DNA of 64,000 nt, taken from positions 1 through 64,000 of the forward strand of contig JASHNZ010000022.1 of the NCBI GenBank assembly GCA_030041355.1, in the 5' to 3' direction. Source of the DNA: Nitrososphaerales archaeon. GTDB taxonomy: Archaea > Thermoproteota > Nitrososphaeria > Nitrososphaerales > CADDZS01. The translations under genes were made by a program, and so were the position numbers. Shown here in pieces: positions 26,313 through 33,607 of the stretch (position 1 is its first letter; every line of letters starts with the position of its first letter). Under the pieces are notes generated by a model, which saw only the letters and a list, made by a program, of their open reading frames with translations, had not been told where the DNA came from and ran no database searches.

Positions 26313-27640
26313 GCCAGTACCGCCGGGATTTTCTTATTGAAACTCTTTCCTAGGGGGAAGTATCTCGACGAGTTGCGTATAGCATCATCGTTTAGGATTC
26401 GCCAGCAGTCTATGACAAATTTATCGGAAAAAACAGAGCTGTTAATTTTTTTGAAGGCCTCCCATGGAGTGGCGACTATGCACACATCGGTTGCTTCAAT
26501 ACAAGCTTCAGCTGTTGGCTTGAATCTCAGTTCGTCTGTCCTGAAAGAATCATTAGTGAGCGCGGGGTCATAAACAAAGATCTCGAATCCTTCCGAAGCT
26601 AACTGCCGCGCGAGCATCAAAGCTTGGGAAGCTTCAGTCACATTTGTTCCAGGCTTGTAAGTCAAGCCAAGTACACCGACTTTCATCGGCGGATGCAGGT
26701 TCTCTTTTACAAATATTCTTGTGATTCGCTTAACTTGCCTTTCATTAATCTGATGTGTCATAAGAGCTAGATCTCCCTGTGCACCAACTCCTTTTGCAAA
26801 ACTTGCGAAGGCTATATTGTCTCTTGGGAAGCAAGGTCCGCCATACCCAAGCGCTCCTTTGAGGTACGCGGAACCTATCCTCTTGTCCTTTCCAATCGCA
26901 GTCGTTATCTGATCGACATCTGCGCCTACGACATTTTCACAAATCTCAGCTAAGGTATTGGCATAGCTCATCTTCATAGTGACGAATGAATTAACAGAAA
27001 TTTTTGCGATCTCGGCGTTCACAAAGTTCATTCGCTCTATTGGCGGATCATTCTCGCATACATAAGACTGAATTTGGGCAAGTTCTTGTCCTGCTCTTTC
27101 ATCAGACTCGCCAATCAAAACGAAATCAGGACGTAGCAAACCTCTAACCACGTTTCCTAAGGCTATGAATTCTGGGTTATAACACAGGCCAAAGTCTCGA
27201 CCGCATACCTTGGAAGATCTCTCCTCGAGAAGCGGGGCTAGATGTTCCATCGAGCCTGGCATTACAGTGCTTGTCAAAACAATAAGATGGTAACCAGGCT
27301 TCTCGCGCAGCGCTTCTCCAATTTTACCCATTGCCTGCTCTACATAGCCTAATGAAAATCCTCCAGATGGCTCGCTAGGAGTTGGAACTACTACAAAAGT
27401 GGCGTCAGAGTTGTGTATTGCTTGGTTGTAATCAACGGTAGCAGATAATCTTGCCCGGTGAGCTTGAAGCAGAGTTTCGAGACCTGGTTCAAAAATCGGA
27501 GAGATTCCTCGATTGACTTGATTTATCTTGGACGCGTCTGTGTCGACTCCGATTACAGAGAAGCCTTTACTTGCAAGAACATTGGCGAGGCATAGACCCA
27601 GTTTACCCAATCCCACCACAGAGATATTCGAAATCCGCAA
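26309..27640 (-). CDS. UDP-glucose/GDP-mannose-type 6-dehydrogenase
   Basis: A 443-residue enzyme of the usual length that oxidises C6 of a nucleotide sugar to a uronic acid using two NAD. The N-terminal Rossmann motif is VGLGKLGLCLANVL (about residues 9-22). The middle domain has the catalytic Cys270 in GYGGPCFPRD and the conserved ISVNSFVTMKMSYANTLAE helix. The C-terminal domain has GLTYKPGTNVTEASQ. The sugar (UDP-Glc, UDP-ManNAc or GDP-Man) cannot be decided. Uronic acids are common in archaeal surface N-glycans. Confidence 0.9.
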   Translation of the reverse strand: MRISNISVVGLGKLGLCLANVLASKGFSVIGVDTDASKINQVNRGISPIFEPGLETLLQAHRARLSATVDYNQAIHNSDATFVVVPTPSEPSGGFSLGYVEQAMGKIGEALREKPGYHLIVLTSTVMPGSMEHLAPLLEERSSKVCGRDFGLCYNPEFIALGNVVRGLLRPDFVLIGESDERAGQELAQIQSYVCENDPPIERMNFVNAEIAKISVNSFVTMKMSYANTLAEICENVVGADVDQITTAIGKDKRIGSAYLKGALGYGGPCFPRDNIAFASFAKGVGAQGDLALMTHQINERQVKRITRIFVKENLHPPMKVGVLGLTYKPGTNVTEASQALMLARQLASEGFEIFVYDPALTNDSFRTDELRFKPTAEACIEATDVCIVATPWEAFKKINSSVFSDKFVIDCWRILNDDAIRNSSRYFPLGKSFNKKIPAVLA

Positions 27641-27654
27641 TACCTCTCACTTGG

Positions 27655-28716
27655 CTATGTTGAGATTTTGACTTCTACAGGTTCAGCTACACTCTTTCGC
27701 ATTTCAGAGTGCCATTGGACAGTCCTATTCAATCCTTCTTTCAGATCAACACGAGGTCTCCAGCCCAGTATCTTTTTAGCTCGAGCGATATCCAGTGCTC
27801 TACTGAAGGGCCCTTCAGGTTTGCTCAAGTCATACTGAACTTGTTTTGGTTGATGATCTGAAATTTCCAGGATCAGTTTTGCGACCTCTTCTATTGTATA
27901 CCTCTTGTCCCATCCCAAATTCACAGGTGTGCCATCTGCAATATTCTCAGCGGAAAGTATTGTCCCATTAACAATATCATCCACATAGGTAAAGCCTCTT
28001 TCTTGCTTACCAGACCCCCAAACCACGTACGGATCCTGTTTATCCAGAGCTTTTTCGATCAACGCCGCGATGGCGTGACTCGCATCCAGTTCTCCTGGTC
28101 CGTAGACAGTAAGATAACGGCTAGCAGAAGACTTCAGACCATGTTCTTTGTGAAAGGCTAAAAGCTGCATTTCGCCCATTAGCTTCGCGAAACCATAGAG
28201 GTTATCACTGCTCTGCCAATTCTCGCCAGTACTGAGGATGTCATCTTCCTTTAGTAAATAACCAGCTCTGTTGAGTGACGGAGGATAGACACATGCGCTC
28301 GAAGAATAATGGACATGTTCTATGCCCGCTTGATAAGATTCACTGATTACGTTGTGATCAATAGCAAGCATTTCCGAGCATTCGGCTTGATGAATATCCA
28401 CAAATTCCCTGCCCCCAAAAACTGCGCTCAGATGAAAAACTGAATCGTGACTTTCCGCAAGTAGCCGAAAGCGCTCTCTCTGAGTCGAGAGGTCGATTGC
28501 TTGAATCTGGATGTTATTTAGCCCATGGCTTTTGTAAATTCGGTCCAGCCGATTAAGTTTAGCGAGCCAAACCCGTGAATCCTCTGGAAACAAGGCTTTG
28601 TCTACGACTGTCACATCGGAACCAAGATTCAGCAACCGATCCACTAATGCTCCACCGATAAAACCTGCCCCACCGGTTACAATAACTCGACGCCTTGACC
28701 ACTTCATAACTATCAA
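27655..28716 (-). CDS. NAD-dependent nucleotide-sugar epimerase/dehydratase
   Basis: A 353-residue extended short-chain dehydrogenase. VTGGAGFIGGALVDRL (about residues 13-28) binds NAD, and YSSSACVYP and Tyr174-x3-Lys178 in NLYGFAKLMGE form the active site. The YLTVYGPGE and ERGFTYVDDIV segments resemble GDP-mannose 3,5-epimerase and GDP-fucose synthase relatives. It is the first gene of the island operon. The start is the ATG at 28716, or 28707 three codons on. A shared 15-base element lies about 80 bases upstream. Confidence 0.85.
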   Translation of the reverse strand: MIVMKWSRRRVIVTGGAGFIGGALVDRLLNLGSDVTVVDKALFPEDSRVWLAKLNRLDRIYKSHGLNNIQIQAIDLSTQRERFRLLAESHDSVFHLSAVFGGREFVDIHQAECSEMLAIDHNVISESYQAGIEHVHYSSSACVYPPSLNRAGYLLKEDDILSTGENWQSSDNLYGFAKLMGEMQLLAFHKEHGLKSSASRYLTVYGPGELDASHAIAALIEKALDKQDPYVVWGSGKQERGFTYVDDIVNGTILSAENIADGTPVNLGWDKRYTIEEVAKLILEISDHQPKQVQYDLSKPEGPFSRALDIARAKKILGWRPRVDLKEGLNRTVQWHSEMRKSVAEPVEVKIST

Positions 28717-28793
28717 ACTACTGAATAAGATCCTGACCGCTAGATGAAGGTCTGCGGATTCTACTCACGACATGAAGAAAGTTCGAGCGCATG

Positions 28794-28808
28794 ATATTCC
28801 TTAGGAAG
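28794..28808 (-). promoter_or_regulatory. 15-base promoter element, copy upstream of glycan operon
   Basis: Exact copy of the element at 19372-19386 (CTTCCTAAGGAATAT on the - strand). It lies 78 bases before the epimerase start and is followed by CATGCG rather than TATAAG, so the TATA box is weaker here. The copy suggests shared control of pilin A and glycan genes, or a leftover of the pilin duplication. Confidence 0.4.
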
Positions 28809-28925
28809 CTGGAGTTTTGATTTCGTATACCATTCTCCCTTATGGATTGTGTATCTATTTCGAAAGTTCTATCGGGTTTAGAACGAGAGATGGCCTTGTC
28901 TGTTTCCCTTTGGCTTGTCAATGGG

Positions 28926-29462
28926 ACAAAAAGAAGGGGCGTGTGGGGTTTTTCGGCAACCACCACTTTCTCTATTTGCTTGTCTTGGTTGTGTTTACTG
29001 TGCAATCAGTGAACCTGAAACTGACTGACCGTTGGCGAATGAAATGACGTAGTTGAATGTCTGACCTGTGGTGATTGTATTCAGCGCATTGCCGTATGGA
29101 TAGAAGGTGAATGAGGACACTTGACCACCAGCCAAGGCATTGTTGCCTGACAGTAATAAATCCGTTCCACCTTGATTTTCCCATGTTGTTATTGCCGTGA
29201 TAGCTGAACCAGTCAGTGTGATTCCAGTTATGGTTGATGCGGTTCCTGGATTGTTGAGTGAGAATGTGATGTAGCTAGAAGTGGCTGCTGGAACTCCAAG
29301 AGCTGCGCCTTCTGTTCCTCCGTAGAGTGTTGCCGATGAGAGTGTCACTGTCTTAACGTTCGAACCGAACAGACCGAACGTGTAAGCTCCGACGACGAGT
29401 GCCAAGACGAGTGTTCCTGCGATCAGGATGATTGTCGCAATAACGGGTGTAACACCCTTCTT
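28926..29462. repeat. Direct repeat copy B (pilin gene plus 3' flank)
   Basis: The partner of the repeat at 18782-19318, same orientation. About 125 bases of 3' flank and coding end are identical between the copies, and the part coding for the signal helix nearly so. Confidence 0.9.
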
Positions 29463-29480
29463 GGCCCTATTAAGATTCAT
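28995..29480 (-). CDS. Type IV pilin / archaellin-like subunit B
   Basis: A 161-residue protein with the class III signal RAKKG then VTPVIATIILIAGTLVLALVV. It is nearly identical to subunit A in the helix and in the C-terminal 30 residues; changes cluster around residues 90-135 (for example NQGGTDLLLSGNN against NSGGTGFLTSGNN). The leader before the cleavage site differs and is three residues shorter. Upstream DNA is unrelated to that of subunit A, so the two genes are probably under different control. It lies upstream of the glycan operon, same strand. Confidence 0.8.
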   Translation of the reverse strand: MNLNRAKKGVTPVIATIILIAGTLVLALVVGAYTFGLFGSNVKTVTLSSATLYGGTEGAALGVPAATSSYITFSLNNPGTASTITGITLTGSAITAITTWENQGGTDLLLSGNNALAGGQVSSFTFYPYGNALNTITTGQTFNYVISFANGQSVSGSLIAQ

Positions 29481-29828
29481 GGTTGCAAATTAGTGAGTCA
29501 CGGCATCTTTCTTACTTGCGCAGTCGGAATTCAGATGCAGAATCTATAGCCAACAGGGTTGAGAACAAAAAAACGAAACAAAGAGAACCATCCAAACACG
29601 GGGAACCTGAAAATATAGGTCTCTTTGCCGAACTATTCGTGATGTTCTTAGAAAAGAAGCTCTGACTTATCTCTAAAATGAGTCCATCTCCAAAAACTTC
29701 TAGTGCTCTGAGATCCCTCGATCTTGTCGCCATCTAAATCGGGAAAATTATCGAAAGCGTAAAGTGTCGGAACGTGTAGACTCTCAAAAAATAGTACGGT
29801 GGAGCAAGGCAAGAATACCCCAAAAATA
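29481..29828. other. Intergenic region upstream of pilin B
   Basis: About 350 bases without a convincing gene; short frames on both strands look like chance. It should contain the promoter of pilin B, but I see no clear TATA box at the expected distance. Confidence 0.35.
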
Positions 29829-30155
29829 CTATCTGAATTTACTGGGTTTTAATTCGATGCATACCAGCTCTTCGCTAGTCTGATCCGAAATATCTAGCGA
29901 GGGCTTTTTCCGTGATCCGATGAGTTTTCGTTTCTTTATGGTCGAATGTTTATAGGCGATCCAGTCGGCAATGTCCGAATCAATTACGTCGGCGAATTCC
30001 TTCAATACACTTGAGAATTCAATAGTCGCATGATACTCAAAGGCGTTAACGGCAAAGCCCTCATTTGCAAGCTTCTTGATCAGCAATCTCTGACCAAGCT
30101 CTTCAGCGAGGTCTGGCGCATTTGGTGCTTCCAATGTGATTATGAAATGAGGCAA
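29829..30155 (-). CDS. Hypothetical protein (108 aa)
   Basis: I recognise no family. The sequence is mixed alpha/beta with a regular charge pattern (MPHFIITLEAPNAPDLAEEL at the start), no signal peptide and no membrane segment. Its start is only seven bases from the start of the divergent frame at 30163, which leaves no room for two ordinary promoters, so at least one of the two starts or genes is doubtful. I rate this one the more convincing of the pair. Confidence 0.45.
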   Translation of the reverse strand: MPHFIITLEAPNAPDLAEELGQRLLIKKLANEGFAVNAFEYHATIEFSSVLKEFADVIDSDIADWIAYKHSTIKKRKLIGSRKKPSLDISDQTSEELVCIELKPSKFR

Positions 30156-30162
30156 TTGAAGA

Positions 30163-30402
30163 ATGTCTTACGCTCTTATCAGAATTAGTTCTCAAGGTAT
30201 TAAGGAAGTTTTGTTCCCGAGTCCTAATTTCAAATTCACAATCGCAAGAAATACGGAATTGGGACGTGAATTAGTCTGCGAAGACTATCTTGAATACGGA
30301 ACCCGAAATCATAGGTTTCTTATAGACGCTTTGTTCGTGAAGCATCATGCCTCAGGGCTCTCCATCAACAGAGAAAAGAGTCACACTAAAGCACCCAGAT
30401 AA
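30163..30402 (+). CDS. Hypothetical small protein (79 aa), doubtful
   Basis: An open frame starting ATG with an ordered beginning (MSYALIRISSQGIKEVLF) and no recognised domain. It overlaps the start of the coiled-coil gene at 30347 by 56 bases and abuts a divergent gene. It could be a small partner translated with the coiled-coil protein or a chance frame. Confidence 0.3.
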   Translation: MSYALIRISSQGIKEVLFPSPNFKFTIARNTELGRELVCEDYLEYGTRNHRFLIDALFVKHHASGLSINREKSHTKAPR

Positions 30403-31681
30403 TTTGCTCAGGAACTTTGAAGAAAATCCGGACTTGAAAGTCCGCGCCGTTAATGACAGACCCAGTTCTGCTGTTGAGCGCACAACCGCTCGAGTGGGAA
30501 CTCCGAGTGACCTCCAGCTTCAGCTTTCTGGTTTTGTTATCGCCGCTGCTGAGAAGGGATTCACCCCATCAAAGCTTGCAAAACTCTGCGAACGAATTGA
30601 TAAGGCCGAAAAGAAGTACGGGCTGAACTATGATGACGTAGCGACGAAATTTGATGAATTAGCAAAGACTCTTGATGAAAAAGTAAAGACTCTTGATGAA
30701 AAGAACAAAGACCTCGATAAATTGAATGCTGAGATCACAAAGGCTGGTAAGAAGAAAAATGACCTGATGGAACGATACCACATTGAGGAACAGCAAATTG
30801 AGGATTATGCCGACACAAAAGATAGGCTCTTTTCAATTGGATTCGAAATCGAAAAGCTGCCAAACCTGAAAAATTGCCTCCTCGCCTTGAAGGAACAAAA
30901 CTTCGATCCTACTGTCGTAATTGCTAAACTAAACACGATTGGAAATCTTGAATCCAAGAAAAGCGCCCTTGAAAACGATCTAAATGGCTTGGGCCAAGAG
31001 ATCAGCACAAAGACGAAAAAGCTCAAGGAACTTGAAGAAAAACAGCAGGCACTGGAGACAGCTCCTATAGAGTCTGACCAGAAAAAAGATTCTGTGGAAG
31101 TCTCCACCGCGGGTGGCAACGAAAGTTCGATCGCCCAAATGGAAGAAACTAGAGCCGAAACCCTCTCCTCCATAGCCGAAATAGCCAAGCAGGCAACTTC
31201 CGCCGCTGAAAATGCAAAGAAAGAACTTGAGACGACACTTTCACAAATACAATCTTCCGCGTCGCTTTTGTCAAACGAGGTTAGGGAATCCTTGAAAGAG
31301 TTCGTGCCGCAAATGAAGAATGTGTCCGAGGCGATCGAAGCTGCAAGAGCCATTGGGAAGTACGAGGCGATCTTGCCTCTTTTCAAATTGACAGAGAGTT
31401 CTCAATCGAACAAAATAACCGAGACGGAAGCTCTTGTTGCTTTATGGAACGTTGCAAACGCATTCAATTCATGGATCAGGGGTCACTACCCAGATCAGGA
31501 ATTGGAGATCTCGGAGCCTCTTGAGAAGATGCTTGAGGTGCTCGACGAAGAAATCAAAGGCCTTGGAGTTGAGCCAGAACCAAAAGCAAAGCCAAAACCA
31601 GAACCAGAATCAGATCCAGAATCGGAATCAGAATCAGACTCAGAAGCAAATGCAGAAGCAGAAACAGATCCAGACAAATGA
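30347..31681 (+). CDS. Coiled-coil protein with acidic low-complexity tail
   Basis: A 444-residue cytoplasmic protein. A disordered basic N-terminus (about 50 residues) is followed by a globular helical start (LQLQLSGFVIAAAEKGFTP) and long heptad regions (about residues 95-165 and 200-330) rich in Lys and Glu. The end is a Pro/Glu/Ser repeat tract (about 405-444). No enzyme motif is present. It heads a run of five mostly coiled-coil genes to 34342, suggesting a structural or scaffolding set. The acidic tail is encoded by degenerate CCAGAA/TCAGAA hexamers which overlap the start of the next gene. Confidence 0.65.
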   Translation: MPQGSPSTEKRVTLKHPDNLLRNFEENPDLKVRAVNDRPSSAVERTTARVGTPSDLQLQLSGFVIAAAEKGFTPSKLAKLCERIDKAEKKYGLNYDDVATKFDELAKTLDEKVKTLDEKNKDLDKLNAEITKAGKKKNDLMERYHIEEQQIEDYADTKDRLFSIGFEIEKLPNLKNCLLALKEQNFDPTVVIAKLNTIGNLESKKSALENDLNGLGQEISTKTKKLKELEEKQQALETAPIESDQKKDSVEVSTAGGNESSIAQMEETRAETLSSIAEIAKQATSAAENAKKELETTLSQIQSSASLLSNEVRESLKEFVPQMKNVSEAIEAARAIGKYEAILPLFKLTESSQSNKITETEALVALWNVANAFNSWIRGHYPDQELEISEPLEKMLEVLDEEIKGLGVEPEPKAKPKPEPESDPESESESDSEANAEAETDPDK

Positions 31682-32069
31682 TGCAGGCCTAGATCCCAAT
31701 TTCGATATTGAAGGGATCAAGAGGATCCTCGAAAGAGTTGACCAAGATCTGTTTGAAAATTTGCAGATGTTCGTAGAAAGAGTACTGCTATATCGAATCA
31801 CAAGGGCGGAAAAAAAAGCCGCGGAGCTTGCAGTTCTTTCGAGGATTTTGTTGGAAGCGGGCACGATGGGCAAAGACCCGGGCGTCGTTTTGCGAGATGT
31901 GTCATGGCTGGAGTCCCTTGCTAAGGAAAAGCTAAGCCAATCGGATGTTAGCAGGCTGTTCTCAACGATGGTTCGCGCTACAGAAAGCCTGAATGCAAGG
32001 CAGCTCTATTACCTCTTGGAAAAGCTTCGATCAGAGCCAATAACAAGCTCAGAGTCCCAAGAACTCTGA
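31650..32069 (+). CDS. Small helical protein overlapping the coiled-coil gene
   Basis: The frame is open from 31434, but everything before about 31680 is the shadow of the low-complexity tail of the upstream gene. I take the ATG at 31650 as start, giving about 139 residues and a 32-base overlap. The part from DPNFDIEGIKRIL onwards is a regular helical protein with no known domain. It could also have been the C-terminal domain of the upstream protein, split by a frameshift in the hexamer tract. Translational coupling is the simplest present-day reading. Confidence 0.5.
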   Translation: MQKQKQIQTNDAGLDPNFDIEGIKRILERVDQDLFENLQMFVERVLLYRITRAEKKAAELAVLSRILLEAGTMGKDPGVVLRDVSWLESLAKEKLSQSDVSRLFSTMVRATESLNARQLYYLLEKLRSEPITSSESQEL

Positions 32070-32212
32070 AAGAATTCTGAGATTGCTACGTCTCAAATCT
32101 GCGACATTTGATCCGCATCTTCAATCCTAGTTGAAAGTACTGTATCTAATCGTTTATCTGATCTGACAGGCGCATTCTTTCACCTTGACCATCTCTAGTC
32201 GCGGCGACTAGC

Positions 32213-33187
32213 ATGGATTCTGCAAAACTCAAGAAACTGCAGGAATACTCTGTTTTTCTCATCCAACAGGCAGAATCGAAGGAAGCGACAGGAAACAAGA
32301 GCGAAGCTGTCAAAGACTACGTAAAACTGGTGGACGTCCTCCTGCTTTTGGCCAATGAGACAAAGGATCATCCGGGCTGGCAACAATTGATAGGTCGTGC
32401 AGAGTATTATCAAAAGAAGGCGAGATCCATGGTTGGACCCGAGAATGCAGGGCAACCAATGAAACCCTCCAATTCGTATGAGATCAAGCAGGTACCAAAA
32501 CCAACCGGTAATGGAAGCCAAGTGAAGTCCGTAGCTGAGTCATCGTCTAGTTTCAATCCATTTCGGAAGTTTCCATCACTCATTGGAAGAAAGTCTGACG
32601 CAAAAAATCCAGTTGATGCTGAATCTAGTGATCAGGCTCCTAACGTCATATCATCCTGGGCAAAGGATCTCAATTCAAAGTCGATCTCTGCCAGTTCTTC
32701 TTCCGAAACCCGTCAGGTCAGTGCGTTGCAGGCCGTGAATGTCGAAGACGAAACTGTACCACGAACTCTCTATGCGAAGCTTCTAGACGAAAAAGCAACG
32801 CTCCAAAGAGAAGTCGAGTCTCTGCGAGACAGAGAGCGGGAGTACCTTTCCACAATTGAGGTAAAAGAACGGCAGTTCTCCGAAACAATTTCTCAGATGG
32901 TCCCAAAGTCAGAGTTTGAAGAGCTTCGGGCAAAGCTCGCCGATTCCGTTCCAAGATCGGAGTACGAGCAGGCACGATCAATCTCTGCCATTCCAAGAGA
33001 ACGGTACATAGAGCTCCAAAGCGAAATCACAGAGCTTGAAGTTAAGTTGCAAAACTCTGTTCCTCGGATGATTATTGATGAAATAGCGGACTATGTCTCG
33101 TTCCTTGTCTCCACAGTCTCATCTATTACCGATGAGAACTCGAAGCTTTCTTTGGAAGGGAATGAAAACAAACAGTTTCATGGGTGA
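32213..33187 (+). CDS. MIT-like domain protein with VP[KR]-repeat coiled coil
   Basis: A 324-residue protein. Residues 1-72 fit the three-helix MIT domain pattern: A-x-K-x-x-GN-x-x-EA-x-x-x-Y in helix 2 and YYQKKA in helix 3, as in the N-terminus of archaeal CdvC/Vps4. A Ser/Pro-rich linker follows (about 73-190), then a coiled coil with recurring proline hinges: MVPKSEFEEL, SVPRSEYEQA, AIPRERYIEL, SVPRMII. No AAA+ domain is present. MIT domains bind ESCRT-III/CdvB tails, so a link to cell division or membrane remodelling is possible but inferred. It shares the repeat with the protein at 33608. Confidence 0.6.
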   Translation: MDSAKLKKLQEYSVFLIQQAESKEATGNKSEAVKDYVKLVDVLLLLANETKDHPGWQQLIGRAEYYQKKARSMVGPENAGQPMKPSNSYEIKQVPKPTGNGSQVKSVAESSSSFNPFRKFPSLIGRKSDAKNPVDAESSDQAPNVISSWAKDLNSKSISASSSSETRQVSALQAVNVEDETVPRTLYAKLLDEKATLQREVESLRDREREYLSTIEVKERQFSETISQMVPKSEFEELRAKLADSVPRSEYEQARSISAIPRERYIELQSEITELEVKLQNSVPRMIIDEIADYVSFLVSTVSSITDENSKLSLEGNENKQFHG

Positions 33188-33313
33188 ACACGATCCGGAT
33201 ATATTGGTGTTTTCGTAACCGATTGCTTTACCACGAATCCAGAGGATTATGATAAATCGCTCAGTCGTGCTCTCAACGAGAGTCTAGCCATAGTTGAAGA
33301 AGAAACAAAAAAT

Positions 33314-33559
33314 GTGCCGAAACTCGCGCGGGGCTGGCCGAATCATCTCAAGATACTTCGAGATTTAATTTCAGGGCCCAAGACATTTACAGCGTTAGCA
33401 GACGCAACAAGCCAAACAAACTCCGCGCTTTCGAAGCATCTGAATATTTTCCAGAGACTCAGCTATGTCGAGAAAAGTCTCGACGGACGGTACTCAATCA
33501 CTGATCCTGTTTTCAGAGAGTTGTTGAAGGAACAATTGAGGACAAAGAAATCAACTTGA
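33314..33559 (+). CDS. Winged-helix (ArsR-like) regulator, 81 aa
   Basis: A compact winged helix: GWPNHLKILRDLISGPKTF, then the recognition helix region TNSALSKHLNIFQRLSYVE and a wing with DGRYSITD. This is the ArsR/MarR-type DNA-binding fold. No metal-binding cysteines are present. The GTG at 33314 is the only usual start, yet about 40 residues before it also read sensibly in the same frame, up to the TGA that ends the MIT-like gene. It sits between two VP[KR]-repeat genes and may regulate them. Confidence 0.65.
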   Translation: MPKLARGWPNHLKILRDLISGPKTFTALADATSQTNSALSKHLNIFQRLSYVEKSLDGRYSITDPVFRELLKEQLRTKKST

Positions 33560-33607
33560 TTTGACCCTGCCCATTAGATATTACTTGAGAGGCCTCTCAA
33601 TCACTTA

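Noticed and set aside
18782-29462. The paired repeats considered as ends of a composite transposon
   Set aside because: They are expressed pilin genes with no transposase, terminal inverted repeats or target duplications; gene duplication explains them better.
30650-30720. Short near-repeat (GACTCTTGATGAAAA) considered as CRISPR-like
   Set aside because: It is a coding repeat of the heptad region (TLDEK units) with no spacers; no CRISPR array or cas gene is present in the window.
30805-31386. 193-codon frame on the - strand
   Set aside because: Antisense to the coiled-coil protein; the Ser/Phe-rich product is a mirror of Lys/Glu codons.
31434-31649. Upstream extension of the helical protein, rich in Gln/Asn/Lys
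   Set aside because: This is the other-frame reading of the acidic repeat tail of the upstream gene; the convincing part begins at about 31680.
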